DNA of 64,000 nt from the NCBI GenBank assembly GCA_958510825.1, contig OY294047.1, positions 124,001-188,000 on the forward strand, written 5' to 3'. The stretch's first letter is position 1, and every line of letters begins with the position of its first letter. Positions 25,001 through 40,500 of this stretch are shown here, in pieces. The position numbers and the translations under genes are program-made. The stretch comes from Brachypterus glaber. Its lineage: Eukaryota > Arthropoda > Insecta > Coleoptera > Kateretidae. The notes beneath the pieces are model-generated. The model ran no database searches, had not been told where the DNA came from, and saw nothing but the letters and a program-made list of their open reading frames with translations.

Positions 25001-28000
25001 TAGTTGTCATAAATGTTAAAAAAAATTACAAAAAAAGTATAGAAATTTAACTTTTTATTTTTTTTTTAATTTAACAAAAAAACTAAATGTTTATAATAAT
25101 TTACATTTTAGTACTCCTGGGGAGTTCGCGGGCCACCAAGAATTTTGACGATGTGTTTATTTCTTATGAATTTTTAACTTAAGGCGAATTTACACACTTT
25201 TATTTTAAGTTCTAATTTTTAAGACATTCTCCAGTTCAGTTTCTATCTATCAATCACAAAGTTTTATTTTTTTCAAGTCTACATAATTTCCAAGAAACGT
25301 AAATTTGTAGTTTAAAACAGTCTTTGATTTGTGTTTGGACTTTCCTTTCCTTAAAAAATGAACCTGATTGGTGTCTTAAAGTTAAAAACAGATAAATTCA
25401 TCTTTATATGACAATTTAATGATAAGCAAAGCCCGGGGAGTTGCGAGCTATGAGTCATATTTTGTAATCTTTTTGTGTTTTATCATGACAACACTGGCGT
25501 TGCGTTGTTGTTAATTGAGGACAGGCGACTTGCCGTCGCTTCTAATCAGTGCTTAATTTATGTTGCGCTCATGAACGAAAAAACAGCTCGCTTATCCCCG
25601 AGGTGTGATAAGTGAAAATGTGTATACGTAAGCCAGAAAAGAACCATGTTTGTCGCTTACACTTTTTTTTGATAACAACTAGGAGAAAGTCTAAATTTGA
25701 CAATGAAGGTTTTTTGGCCTAAGTGCATTTGTGAATATGTGTTAAATAAATATCTTACCAAGCTAATCTAGCTGCAGTCTAAGTAAAAATTCGATAAAAT
25801 TAGTGTGCTGTATATACAGTGTATAACATTTTTTTTCGTACATGCTCCGAGGTTATCAAGAATATTTAATTTTCTAGAAAAATCAAGTACGCTGTATGCC
25901 ACACAAACTATACTATGTGTTCCAAATTGTATCAAAATTTTGGTAACATTTTATTGTTGTATTGTTATATTTTAGTTACCTGTTCAATGTCTAGACATTT
26001 GGATTAGACTAAAAATCTAAAATCTATAGACTAAATAAGCTAAAATGGCTAGATTAACTAAGGATAATAAGCTTTAAATGTGGATTAAGTAAAGTTTTAA
26101 ACATAAACCTTTAATCTTGCATAGAAAATTAAATATTCTAGTGAGTAGAAACAACATTTTAAAACGACTAAAAGAAATTAAATTTCTTTCACATATTAAT
26201 TGTGCAGTATATTAGACACTTAAGTGCAGTTTAAGATGCTAAAGGTGATTTCACGCAATAATTTAAAGGTCAATTTACATTTGTAGCAAATCCAAATACT
26301 TTTGTATAGACCAATTAAATCATACGTTTGGACTTTTAGCGTTCTAACAGGTCAACACAAATTTCATTGAGTGAAAATTGCCTCATTTCTTGATGTAAAA
26401 TAATGTAACAAAATTTCAACCAAAGAGGTTAAAATTTTTTATTGAATGCTATTGGTTGAAACTAAAATTATACTTTTAGTAAAGTTGAAAAAATTATTGT
26501 GTAAAGGCACCTTAAACGGCGAAAAAAAGGCCTCACCTCAATTTGAATGCCGCTGTCCCCGCTGTTGCATTTTGCGCTTCTGGCGGCTTTGTTTAATTTT
26601 TTTCGTTCTTTACTGCTCCTCCAGATTAGGGAACCAAACCTTTAGAATAAAAACAATATTTTATTTTATGTGCATTTAAAGCTAGTTATTTACTGTAAGG
26701 TCCTCGAATTTACTATAACATGATTATTTTCGACTTTTTTGGAATGTCAAGGGCTACGATTTTTCATGAAAAATTAATTTTTTTATTTTGCGACTCTTAT
26801 AAGCTCATAATCACACGAATTTTGCGTGTTCTTATATGCCTTTAAGAGGTTTGTCAATTTTTTTCTTTTGGGTTTGCAATACAGGACAAAAGACAATCAC
26901 TTGGCGTTTTCCGGGCAAATGTCAATACCACTTTTAAGTTTAGTTTTCTACAAAATTGTGTTTTAAGTTAAGTTTAGTTTTTATCGTGTTAAAATTGTGG
27001 CTTGGTTACTTGCCGTGAAAAAGAAAAGAGCTGACTATAAAAGACATCAAAATATCGTTTGTTCTATGAATTTCAAACCTAGCGAAAATTGTAATGCCAA
27101 CCCAAAACAAAAATCCCTAAATCGGTTATCAATTTAAATGTAAGTTTATTTTTTTTTAATTTTAGAGCAAAATAGAATATAGCACTCGTTTCATAACATT
27201 ATGAAACTCGTACTTTAATATACTATTAGTAACAAACCTGTGGCTCAAATTTAAATTTCATAGTTTATCTGTGCTTATAAATTTTCTTCAAGCAGGCCGA
27301 TTGACCAATATTTTTTATTTTTTTTATTCAAATTCATTAAAATACATAATTTTTTTTTCAAATATTAAAAAATAAAATAAAATAATAAATAGTTTTAAAT
27401 AAAGTCATACGCCACTGATTAAAAAGCAGAGCAGATGCAGAAAAGGAAATGGCTAAACAAACCACATGTCTAAACAGAAAAGAAGAAAAGATTATATTTC
27501 TTTCATCCTTTTTCGGTCCAAGTGCGAGGGTGTCGTGCCAGATGGCACGTGCACCAGTCAAAATAATGATTTCCCGTTTAAACAAGGAAAGTCTTGCCTT
27601 AGTACAAAAAATTGTAAGTTTTTTATGCTTTTTTTTCATGTTTTTCGACGTTTGTGATCACAAGAACATTTTGAGCTAAAGACTGCAAATTTGGACCATA
27701 GGGTTTAGTTTTTTCAAAAACAACTTTTTTTTTCATTTTTTTGTTTTTCAAAAACTGGATTTTTTTTTTGAAATTTTTTTGTTAATTTGTTTATAAATTT
27801 TTCCATTTTTTTTATAAAAATTGTTTTAATGAACCAATACCTACAAGGGAAGGTATTATTTTGTTAGCAGCAGTATTTTTTTTACGTTTTATGTTGAGCA
27901 AAAAAATTAAACCCCTTAAATTACAGACTTAAAATTTAGACCACAGGTTCATTGTTTAATGATTTTTCAAAACAATGTCTAGAAACGTCAAGAAAATGTG

Positions 28001-28522
28001 GTAGAAAGCGGGTGTAAAAAAATGTCCATCTGTTTGTATATAAACCTTGTAAGTTTTTATAACTTTGAAGTGAAAAAAAATAAGTCAGAAAATTTTAATT
28101 TATATTTTTCTGTAAAAAATGTGTAAATGTAAGTAAGGATTATTGGCAAAAAGGGCCATAATGGCCTAGTTTCCTGGCTTGTAGCCTCCCCACCCTTACT
28201 ACTAAGGATTATTATTATTATTTTCTTTTTTTACTTCTGAATATTTTTTTTTATTTTCCCTTATAAAATATTACCTGTATTTCTGTTCGTCCTTTTTCTG
28301 GTCATGCTGGGGAGAGGCAGTCGGTACGTGTTGCTCGTCGTCAGAGGGGTCCCCCAGACCTTCCGAGAGACAGTCTCCGACTTCCGCTTCGCAGCTGTCT
28401 TTGCTTTTCTGGAAGGAGCGCAGCGAGAAAGTCTTGCGAAACTTTTGTAGAACACTTTCCGATGTGTTTGCTAAAAAGATAAAACAATTTTATTGACGCG
28501 AGTCAACCATTTTTTTATCAAT

Positions 28523-28557
<35 letters not shown>

Positions 28558-31500
28558 TTAGTGTTGAATTTGGGTTTCAATGAACTGGGACAAGTATTCC
28601 TTTGTTGGCAGCAGTACTTATATTTATTTATGAAGCTGAAGTTTGCAACGTTTTTTTGCATCGAAAATTCAAATAGTATATTAAAGCACTTATTCCATAA
28701 GACGTTTTTATCGCACTAATACTTTAGAAAACTCGCCGCAAGCGGCTTGTTTTCTAAACTTGTACTCGTGTATGTTATGAAACTAGTACTTTAATATACT
28801 ATTTGAATTTTCGTTGCAAACTTCAGCTTCATATTTATTTTTTTATAATAATAATAATAAGCAGATTTATTCATACCAAAAAACTACAAAAGCTTACAAA
28901 GAGACACCTCTAAACTTAAGAACATAGAAAAAAATTGTCATTATTATAATGTAACACAGATAAATAATTATTTTAAATAAATCTTAAAATTTAAAATCAC
29001 AGATAATTTACTCTATATAAAAATCAACAAGTTTACTCAATTTTTTTTAAATAAGGCAGACAAATAGAGAGGTATTTCTTTAGACCTCATTTATGAAATA
29101 AAAATATATGTACTAGTACTAGTTTATTTTATCAATAATAAGAAAGACTTTATTATAGAGGAAGGTAATTAAATCTTTTGTCTATTGTCCCCCTCTGCAC
29201 TGGCAGATTTAGGGGGATGGGGCATGACCAAGATGACTATGGTTACCCACTGTGAAAAGTATTATATTCTTTACAGTGGGTAAGTATCAAAAATCTGAAA
29301 CTTAAACCACCACTTTACATAAAACAGACTATTTTATACACAGATTTAGGTTTTAATCATAAGGGTGAACATTAAAATTAAAATAGTTAACGTTAATGTT
29401 AAATAGTTTTTAAGTAACCCCAAAAGGAGGTGTAATTGCTAAAAGTATTATATTCTTTACAGTGGGTAAGTATCAAAAATCTGAAACTTAAACCACCACT
29501 TTACATAAAACAGACTATTTTATACACAGATGTAGGTTTTAATCATAAGGGTGAACATTAAAATTAAAATAGTTAACGTTAATGTTAAATAGTTTTTAAG
29601 TAACCCCAAAAGGAGGTGTAATTGCTAAAAGTATTATATTCTTTACAGTGGGTAAGTATCAAAAATCTGAAACTTAAACCACCACTTTACATAAAACAGA
29701 CTATTTTATACACAGATGTAGGTTTTAATCATAAGGGTGAACATTAAAATTAAAATAGTTAACGTTAATGTTAAATAGTTTTTAAGTAACCCCAAAAGGA
29801 GGTGTAATTGCTAAAAGTATTATATTCTTTACAGTGGGTAAGTATCAAAAATCTGAAACTTAAACCACCACTTTACATAAAACAGACTATTTTATACACA
29901 GATTTAGGTTTTAATCATAAGGGTGAACATTAAAATTAAAATAGTTAACGTTAATGTTAAATAGTTTTTAAGTAACCCCAAAAGGAGGTGTAATTGCTAA
30001 AAGTATTATATTCTTTACAGTGGGTAAGTATCAAAAATCTGAAACTTAAACCACCACTTTACATAAAACAGACTATTTTATACACAGATTTAGGTTTTAA
30101 TCATAAGGGTGAACATTAAAATTAAAATAGTTAACGTTAATGTTAAATAGTTTTTAAGTAACCCCAAAAGGAGGTGTAATTGCTAAAAGTATTATATTCT
30201 TTACAGTGGGTAAGTATCAAAAATCTGAAACTTAAACCACCACTTTACATAAAACAGACTATTTTATACACAGATTTAGGTTTTAATCATAAGGGTGAAC
30301 ATTAAAATTAAAATAGTTAACGTTAATGTTAAATAGTTTTTAAGTAACCCCAAAAGGAGGTGTAATTGCTAAAAGTATTATATTCTTTACAGTGGGTAAG
30401 TATCAAAAATCTGAAACTTAAACCACCACTTTACATAAAACAGACTATTTTATACACAGATTTAGGTTTTAATCATAAGGGTGAACATTAAAATTAAAAT
30501 AGTTAACGTTAATGTTAAATAGTTTTTAAGTAACCCCAAAAGGAGGTGTAATTGCTATTTTAAAAGTGCTTAAGTCGAACATAATATTATACCATAATAA
30601 AACATAAAAAACCAATAGATATAAGATATAGCCGTCGCAATTACTATAGACTATTGTACCTCTCACTTGCTCGCATCCTGCCTTACAAAGGTTAACGCGT
30701 GAAGTGGAAAGCGCGCTTCGTCTATAGTGAAAATTACTACATCATAAAACTCTCGATAAAACTTATTAGCAAAAAATGTATCAGGACTGGTGTCCTTGCT
30801 ATAAGGTTTCTATATCAAAACGGGTTTTAGTGCTTATGGGGCTTCTACGTCAACAATAAAAGTCTATAAAGACTATTTACCCGTGTTTTGTTGTATTTCC
30901 TACAAATGACTAACTAATCTTTAATTTTTCGTAAAAAATGATCACTAATGGCTTTTAACACACTTTTAATCAAAGCAAACTTTATTATATTTCTGCTGTT
31001 ATAAAATTGTAATAAAAAAACTTGTTTTGCACGCTTTTTCTTTAAAATATAGAAAATAAAATAAATATGCCTTGATAACTGTCAAACTGTATGTCGATAA
31101 AATAGAAATTTATTCTTGCACATTGCCAAATTCTCGATTGGAGTATTTGTAAAAGAAAAAATTTAATGAAATTAATTGTTTTATTTATATATTTTTTAAG
31201 ATATTTAATATGCATGACTTATTTTAAAATGTCTGTAGTAACTTACTATATATATTATTAATAAAATTTCCAGAGTTCAAAGGAAATGTGGCAACGTTAA
31301 CAAACTTGGTTAATCAATAGAGAGCATTGTGCGATGTGGAAGTGTTTCCTGAATTATTTCTGAAGTTTATAGAGTTCGATTTCTGGATATTTTTGTAAAA
31401 CATTACATCTGAATGTGTCTATACTGTAGCTTAGGGCATATCCACAGGCTCACAAAACAATGAGTTGCCGTGATTGGCTTAATATGCCGCCATGTATCTT

Positions 31501-34500
31501 GTAAACCAATCACGACATCGCATTCTTATATTTTATGTTCTTATGCGAGCATCTGGATAGGCCTTAAAGGCATAAGTCATCTAATAGATGGCGCTGTTTT
31601 TCCCTTTTATAAATATTTTTTGTTTTACAATGGCCGCCTAAGATCAGCTGTAAAATTTAAAAAAGTTAAATGTTATGTGGTGAACGTGTGTTTTGATATC
31701 AAAACGGTAAGTTATAGTTGGTAACATGGCTTTAGTTTTATTAATAACGTTTCAGCTTTGATAATATGAATTTCGATTCTTTTTGTGTATTGGGTTTGAC
31801 AATTTGGGCCAGAATATGGTAGTGTCTAAGCGCCAAAGTTTTATTCTCCCTGCTATTTTAATAGTATTACTTTAACGTTCCCTTGAGTATATTCAATTTT
31901 GATTAAATTGTTTCAATTTAATCAAAATTTGGCATTTAATTTCTAAAGCGCCGGCACTGGAAATTTTCTGATCTAGTGTCCTTATTTAGCCCCCTTTAGA
32001 TAGTACGCCCCTTCCCTCCTTAAATATGCCCTGATCAAGTTTTTTTTTTTACTTTTGCACCTGTGTATTTTACTTTTTTCCATTTGTTTGAGAGGAAAGC
32101 GTTTTACATGTTCATGTGAATATTTTACACCTTGTGGGTATACCCATATAGGTAATATTCTTTTATACTGACATGAGACTAAAAAAAAACTACATTACTC
32201 TCTAGCAATTTACACTATTTTTCCTACAAAAGTAAAACCGAGAGCTGCAAAAGTAAAACGCTTAAGAAAAATTAATAAAAAAATACTTTTTATTTTTTTT
32301 TTGCAAAAGTCCAAACCGGACCGTCATATCGGCGCTGTTATTGAATAGGGAGTTACTTGGGGTATAAAAAAATCACCATTTATTTGTTTTCAATTTTTTT
32401 TCCTGTTCCACTATGCAATAACAGCGTTAAAATGATAGTCCAGTTAGTTATAGTTTGACGCACGGATCTGTGGCTACGGGAAATATGTTTGGAATGTGTG
32501 TGCAAGTGGGAGGCCCGTTGTAAGCACGCACGCCTTATAACGCTCTTAACGGAAAGAAGAGAGCGCGAATGATCCCTCCCCCTTTCGTCGATGACTTTGT
32601 TTCATGCGGAGAACTATAACTATAATACTAAAATGGTTTAAAGTGTCTATTTTACCTTTAAAAAATAGTGTTTTATAAATTTCTCAAAAATTACCCTTGG
32701 GGTACTGGAGAAACGAGAAAGAAAGAAAACGCAATATACTATCCACTGTGAAGAGCATACTATGAAATCCGAAGCATTATAATACATATGTATACATATC
32801 TTCACGGTTTTTTATTATTTTAAGTAGATAATTAAAAAAACAACATACTTTTTTGTGCCTTACTTTTGGGTTTTTTGAAACATCCGCATCCAGGAGCAAC
32901 ATTTTTATTTCCAAATTCGACCATATTTTCACAACACAATCCTCACAATATCAATCACAAATTATTTACAACACAGAAAACAAATAAACACAATTTATAA
33001 AAATCACAGAATATTTAATAATAACATTATAGTACTGAACCACCTGCTTAAATTTTACACAAACACTGCGCGTCCGTACTCCGCGACTAGCCGGTTGTAA
33101 ACTAAAGTACTTAAATGTAAACTGCCTGCCAAAGAAAATACATAATCTAGATACCAGCCTGCACTGATTATAAAACAGCTGCAAGCGCTTCTTCAAATTC
33201 AAGGTTTAAGGGGTCTTGGGTAAGGTACTATGGGATGAGCATGGGCGGCGTTAATTTTATTTTTGGTAGGGGCAAGTACCGATCAATATAAAAAAAATCA
33301 GAAAAAGTGAAGCTCTATGCTAGGAAGGACGCTTCTTTTTTTGAAAAAACTCTTTTTTTGAAAAAGAAAAAACTCCTCAAAAATAAAAGTTTTAGGGCGA
33401 AATTTTTCATAAAAAAATAATAATTGAAAAAAAAATCGATTATAATCGAGCTATAGCTCAACATTTTCAGAAAACTACTTTAGTTGATAAACAATTGAAT
33501 CATAAATAAAAAAGTTACAGGGGGCGCATCCATTTAAGTGTGAAGAGGAAATTATGGAATGCGAAGAATTATATATCTTCACGGCTTGTTCTTATTAAAA
33601 TTAATAATATTACCTTAGATATCTGTAAATGTATACAGGTACATAATTATTCTTAAGGATTAACATTCAGCAAGATTAGGGATTAAAAACAGTAATATTT
33701 GGCTCTAATTACATAAAGAAAATGCAATTTATTTGGATTATGGCCTGATGTCCATACTGGAAATTCAATAAAACCTGCAGTGACTCAGTTGCGAATATGT
33801 GGTAAAAGGCGAAGATCATACCAGTTCGGGTGCGACTCGCGTAATTTCGTCGAAGCTTCGCAAAGGCGGACCCCTTATACGAAAACAGCAGAGGTAGGAG
33901 TCACTGCAGATTTTATTGAATTTCCAGTATAGGTATATTGATTTAATAAAATTACTTAGAAAGACTTAAAATCAACAGTTCAAAATTATAAAATTTAGAG
34001 TTGAGTTTTTTTTTGTCGATCAAACTCTTTCTATTTTTTTTTACAGTTTTATAACTTTATTATTACCTACATAAATACATAATAATGCTAGAGCTAGAGT
34101 ATAACAAGCCGTGAAGATATGTAATGGCACGCATTCCATTACATACTATTCACAGTAAATGGTATATTGTATTTTCTCAAATAACGCTAATCCAAACTGT
34201 TTAAAACGCAAAATAAAATATTATTGCCAACAAAAGAATACTTTCCCTGTAGGCGGCCTACTGTAACAATAGGCCTAGGTTTATTAAAACAAAAAATCAA
34301 GTTAAAAAAAAATTGAAAAAACGAAAAAAAAAAAAAAAATGATTAGAAAAAAAAAAACAACAAAAATTTTTTGTCCAAAAAATTTCTTTTTTTTTAAACG
34401 AGGTTTTCTAAAAGAACAAATATTAAAAAAAATCTTTTTTTAAATTCCTTTTTCGAAAAACGGACGGACGGACGGACGGACAGACGGATATTTTCAAAGT

Positions 34501-37500
34501 TTTTTTATTTTTATGAACCACATTTGTATCCAAGAATTTTTGTCTAGGGCGTTTTTTGGTGATTTTGGGAAATTCGAAACTACCGTATAATACTGTTCTA
34601 GCGCTACGCGCTGTGAATAGTATAATAATGCAATTTAAAAAGTCCAGTCGGCAAAAGTATTGAGATTCGTGGAAATAAACGTAATTTATATTTACATAAC
34701 AATAAATCTTACCTCTCAGCAGTTTGCTTTTGAAGCGCACCTTCGTAGATCGATTTTTTGCCTTAAAAAGTCTTTTAAAAGACCGTACTCGAAATTATAT
34801 TCAATTCATTTTTGCGTTTCTTGGGTGTTTAGGTGTCAGGTCGTAGGAAAAATAGGTTCGCGTACTCAGTGCATAATATACTATCAATTCTTAATCGGGG
34901 GATGAACCACTACAAAATATTTGTACAGGGAATTTATGATTTCTGAGATTTTTTAAAAATCTTCGAAATTTTGGTTGAAAATTACCGAGTTTTTTGCTAA
35001 GATTTTTGGGATTTTGAAAAATTTCCGAAAGACTTCCGAAAATTTGTACATGCAATTCCCATAGTGGTTCACCCCTCGTTCTCAATTTTAGCGCATTACT
35101 TTTATCGTGGCCGTCTAAAAAACGTTGTGTGCGCCTTGACCGAAACTACTTCGCTGTACTCGCATTTTTGCTAGACTTGTCAAGCAAAGTCGTTCTTTCT
35201 AGCCTTGGCACTGGCAGTGGCCCACTGGGCACACAAATAACTATTATCGACTATTATAATAAAGTATAACTTACAGTTTAAAGTTCTTCGTGAGCCGAAA
35301 TCTGCATCATTGTTGTCAACGATCTTGGAAACTTCTTCACTCCATTTACTGAAAATTAATTAAACATTTTTAGTCTTCTAAAAATAAGTCAAATACTCGA
35401 AAAAAAGACTTTTTGTTGTTGGTTCAACCAGATTAATAGTTATATATTTTTTATTCGATTGATTTTAAGAGCGACACTTTTTGTTCATGTTTTACGGGCG
35501 AAAAGTTTAACTTTGAGGCCAAAAAGTTTTTTTCGCTCGCTAACTAAAACTTTTTATTTTTAAGCTTTTTCAAAGAAGATGCTTTACCTTTATCTTTATA
35601 AAGAAATATGACCTTTTGGTCACTTCTGGTCTTGAACTAACTGTTCTTTTTGTATTATAAATACCTATTAATACTACGCCCCGCTACGGTAACAATTCCT
35701 TACGCCAAAAAACAACGCTTTTCTATAACCTAAGTCATATCATCAGTGCATTGCAAAATAACTTTCCCTTAGTACTATACTGCAGGACTCATTAAAATGC
35801 AAAAAAATTGGTAAATGTCCTAAATCATTAAATATTTCAATGTCGAGGCCGTACCCCCTTAAGTACGCCATTGCTATGTTGCAAGGGCGTAGATGTTTTT
35901 TGTGGGGGGGGGGGTAATACCAAGATCTTTGATATTTTTTCCGGGATTAAAAATTTAAAAAAAAGAAAATTTATATTTTTTATAGGATAATGCATTAAAA
36001 AAAACATATTTTTGTCCTACGGGGGTAGTTACCCCCATTACTTTCCCTCATGTACGCCCTTGCTATATTGTAGTAGTAGTATAGTTTGGTTTTATTGAAC
36101 TTTAAGTTGGAAAAAAATTGTCGAATATATTGCAAGATTTTGCTAAACTATGTGTTAAAAATACGTAATTATCTACCGCTAATTAAGAAATGCTCACCTG
36201 TTCTCGTCGGTTTGGGACTCTAGTAATTGCGGCGTCGAGGTGGCTTTGGCGCGACGCACGGCGCCGCTGAGTGGCGACCGCCGTCGGTTGCCTCCGTCGT
36301 GAAGAGGCTGCAAAAAAGACCAACTTTTAACAATGTACTGTAATGTACAAACCATACAGGGTGATTCAGTTACAACATTTTAAGGGGCGATTCTAGGTCC
36401 AAAAATATGAAAAAAAGTTCCTATAAAGGTTGGTCCGGAAAATGAGCTACGACCCTCCTAAGGGTACATCTAAAAAGTAGTTTTTATTCAATATCTCTGG
36501 AACTCTATAAACCACAGCAACGAATTTTCGCACATACCTTAAAATTGATAAAGGTTATCATTTTATGTAATTTTTATTTGGTAATTTTAACCAGGGACGT
36601 GTAAAATTCTGAATCACCCTGTATATCGTCAATGAGAGTGCAAAAAGTCGGATGTCAAAATTTTACCTTTTTTTTTTAATTTTGATCCTAAATTGTTGCA
36701 TTTCAATGTCACAATGTAGGAGGCCTTCTCGAGGGTCCCTGAATAAAGTGGATATTTCACACAAGTTTAAAGTAATTTCATTTAGGGTCCATCCAATTTA
36801 GCTTTTGCACTTTCAGGAACGATATACAAATTTAGTTTAGTACGTACAGCAACTTTTTGATTTCATAAAAAAACTTTTTTTTTCCTACAAGATTTTATAC
36901 TTTTGTAGAAAAAATAGTGTACAATAGTCGACAGAAAAGTGATTTTCACGCTGTTGTGAATATTTTGATGAATATATCCACTTTCACGATATTTGTTGTA
37001 AAGTGGCGCCCCCCCCCCATAAACTTTTTGTTCTTAAAGGAATGTTTTTCAAGAACAATAAAGTTTCCTCTCAGTTAAGAGTTTCAGAACTTAATTTTTC
37101 CTGAAAATTTCGGTCGGACATTCTGTTCTTGAATAAACCTGTAATAAAAACTTGTTTTCGATTGGCTGAATTATTTATTTAGGAGTTATAGTGTACCTAC
37201 ATAAAAAAAAACTGACAAACAAACGGTCGGAGTCTGTACGATGGACAGAATGAGAGCCGAACGGACTTTTTGGAAGCTGTTTAGAATTCGATTTAAAGTA
37301 CGTACGTGTATATAAAAATATAATTCACTGGAAATACTGAAAATTTTAGAGTTCAGCCACCTAAAGTAAACTTTGAACTCTTTATTTCTAAGTTAAACAT
37401 AGATGTACAATTTAGAATAATTTTCTTATAAATCTTATATAATTTATATATTCACTGGTTGTTTTATGTCACCAAATAAAATAAAATTTCCAGAATAGCT

Positions 37501-40500
37501 TCCATGCAAAATTATCTGTTGACAGTTGTGCTCCAAATAAAGTTCCCTGTAGTTATAAAAATAAATTATAAATAGAAGTAATGATGCTAAAGAATAATGG
37601 CGCTAACAGAACAACACGTTTCCCTATAGGATATTTTACACAAATATATATATATTTTTTAACTACAACCAATTTTTTGTCTCACGACTAATTTTAAGCC
37701 AGCTCTAAAAAGTTACAGTTTTTACCCCCACCCCGAATAAAGAATCCCGGCACAGTCCTTCGGCTAAAAAATCTATGGTCCGAAAGTTCAAAGCCTTTTC
37801 AAGTTTTTTTTTAATAACGCAACCCTTTCGACACGGAAGTACAGGTTTTAAAAAAATGCCGACCCGTCTGCCTATCTGTCTTCTTACCAAAAGATTTAGG
37901 ACCTTTGTTGTTTGCATCACCTCAAATATGGTTAATATTGGGTGTGGGAAAAAGGGAAAAACTGTTATTTTTTAAGATAATTTTCTTAATATTGATCGTA
38001 GAATAAAAATTCTTACCCAGTTAACCCCTTGACGCACCACTTTTTTTCGGAGAAGTGGGTAATTTTTCCAACTCGGCAAAATGTAAGTCGCCCGAGTTAA
38101 GGGTTTAAAAGCATTTTCACCTTTTCACAAAAACATTTTTAGTCACTTTTGTCATTTTTCCAAGATATTACCACCTGTCTAGAAAGGGTACCTTTTCAGC
38201 TTATTCGAACATGGCAAGTTAAATTTAAAAGCAAAACTAATTTAGCCAGATGCAAAGCTGACGCATAACTATGATTACTGTTTAATTAAATACGTTGGTA
38301 AATTAAATTTGCTGCAAATAAGACTAGCTAATTTCGGAGTTCATTATATAATAAATGCCAACTGAACTGACACTTTTCAAAGTAGATATGCATTTCATTT
38401 TAACATACTCTTCGTAGCTATGTAACTAACTTAAACAGTATTATAATGGTTTTCAAATTCACGAAAAACATATAGGCTTGAAACTCGGACAATAAACCTG
38501 GTCGGATCAAAGTATTCGTTTACCGGGGGTATGCAAAAATTTAATTTTTAAAAAACTAATTTTTCAAGTAAATAAATGTCGATGCTGTTATTGTTTGACA
38601 CACGGTTCTAAAGCTATCGAAAGAATGCGAAAAAATGAGAAAGCAATATATTTGAATATAAAATCTAACTTAAAACACGTTCACGTTGAATTGGCTTTGA
38701 TCGGAGCGTTTTTTGCTCATACCTCCCCCTTTCGTCGTAGGTTTCTTACCGTGTGCCAGACTATATTGATTTGAGAAGGGGAATATTTATTTATTTGTTT
38801 TTTTTAGTAGCCATCTTTAATTCTGTGTAGGGGTGGCTTAAGTGACGGCCTCCCTGACAAAAAAGGGACGACTAAAAAAATGTTTGTCAGCACTTCATTA
38901 TATAAATTAGCGTCAGGCGAAATTTAAAATTTTGACGTTTTTTTTTCTAATTTAAGATTGTAAAACTTAAGTATTACAACCTTGCCGCAGGCAACTCTTT
39001 TACGAATTCACGATTAACTTTTATATCTAAAATTTAGAAAAATAAATTAAAAAGCCACATCGTCGCAGGCGATAAATTTTCCAAATTTGAAGTCTATTTT
39101 AATTTTAAAACAAGGTTATAATTTAAAATTTTACAAAACTGCAAGAAAGATCTAGCGCCGCAGGTGAAAATTTCTGCTAACATAACGAAAGATGTAGGGT
39201 GTGGAGATTTTAGCGAAATGAAGGAATTGGATGGGGTCAGGGTGGGATGGAGAGCCGCATTTTTTTAATGATGACTTTAAGAAATTATTTGGGGAATACT
39301 AGGGAGTGCGAAGCATTACATATCTTCACGGCTCGTGGCTTATGAAATGAGTTCAAACTTTAATCTTTCTGATGCGCCAGGATTTTTTGTTAATTTATTA
39401 TTAAATACAGGGGCGTCTTAATAGCACGGTTTTTGAGGGCGGCAAAATTGTCAAATCCAAGACGTGATTCACTTCGGAAGAAATTTTTTTTTTTGGATAT
39501 CAAATTTTCTGCCGAAAGATTTTTTTTCCAGAGCTAAGGACCGTTTGTAGTCCTATTTTTTGCCAGGGGGTAAAAAAGAGCCGCCAGTTTTTGATTTGAT
39601 TTTTCTAGTGCCGTAGGGAGGCGGCCGTTTTTCAAGTTTGCCCAGGGACCGATTTTTTAAAACCTTAACATTTTTGATAGGGTAAAAAGGGGCGGCCAAT
39701 TTTCGATTTGATTTTTTTTTAGTTCCACAGACGCCCCTGATTAAATAATAAATTATTAAAAAATCCTGGCGTGTCGGAGAGATAAAAGTTTTGTGATAAA
39801 TAGTTTTTATTGTTGTGCAAAATTATAATTTAAATTAAACGGGGCTATAGCCATATCTCAAACACAAAGCTAAAAAAGCTGATAAAAAAACTAAAATGAA
39901 AACCCTGTCTGGACAGATGGCAATAACTTTAGAAGGCTGTATCTCGTCTAGTCCTACGACAAAAAAATTAACCTGTTTTTGTAGGAAAATGGAAATGCTT
40001 TTATCTGTATAAGAATTTTTATCAACGGCCGTGATTAATAGGCCTATTAATCACGAATCTGTAAAAATAATCCTTTTAAAACCCAAAACTTGCGTTACGT
40101 AATACTTCAACGTTCCCTTATCGCAAAAAGTATGAGTTTTTGACCGTTGACAATGTTAACTATATTTTACGTGACCCAAACTACAAAGATCCTGAATCGT
40201 TAGATGAAAGAATTTTTTAAATGGGGCATTTTATTCAAAAGTTATTCAGATAAACAGACATATCGACATTCTTTTGCTGGTTGGGGATAGAAAGACAAGG
40301 TTAATTCTGCCATGATGCATCAATTTATACATACTGTATGATTTAAATATCTCGACTCACAGGGCATTAAACATAAAATGTGAGACACGGTTTTTTTTTG
40401 TTTTATTTCTGTACTATAAGTCCCACAAAAATAAAGTGTTAAAATAAATTAACTTACGCAATAAAAATATAGAACCATTTTATGCAATTTGAAAATTATC

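Larger units (their letters stand above)
23035..26536 (-). other. RhoGEF intron, 3.5 kb
   Basis: Contains the elements at 23298 and 24884. Nothing else with coding or RNA-gene character was seen. Confidence 0.5.
28471..35274 (-). other. RhoGEF intron, 6.8 kb, rich in repeats
   Basis: Holds the (AT)15 tract, the foldback at 28630, the 186-bp array and the elements at 32048, 33757, 34103 and 34896. The GC-richer patches at 30640-30725 and 32440-32600 are dispersed repeats, not exons. Confidence 0.5.

Noticed and set aside
26446..26679. A 77-codon plus-strand frame
   Set aside because: It is antisense to the phase-consistent RhoGEF exon at 26537-26639 and lacks similarity to any recognised protein.
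29255..30556. A CRISPR-like array or a coding repeat
   Set aside because: The units are contiguous with no unique spacers, the unit has stops in all frames, and the genome is an animal's.
34714..34740. A possible extra RhoGEF exon (VRFKSKLLRG before a GTAAGA donor on the minus strand)
   Set aside because: No upstream acceptor gives a length divisible by three, as the flanking phases require, and there is no in-frame ATG for an alternative first exon.
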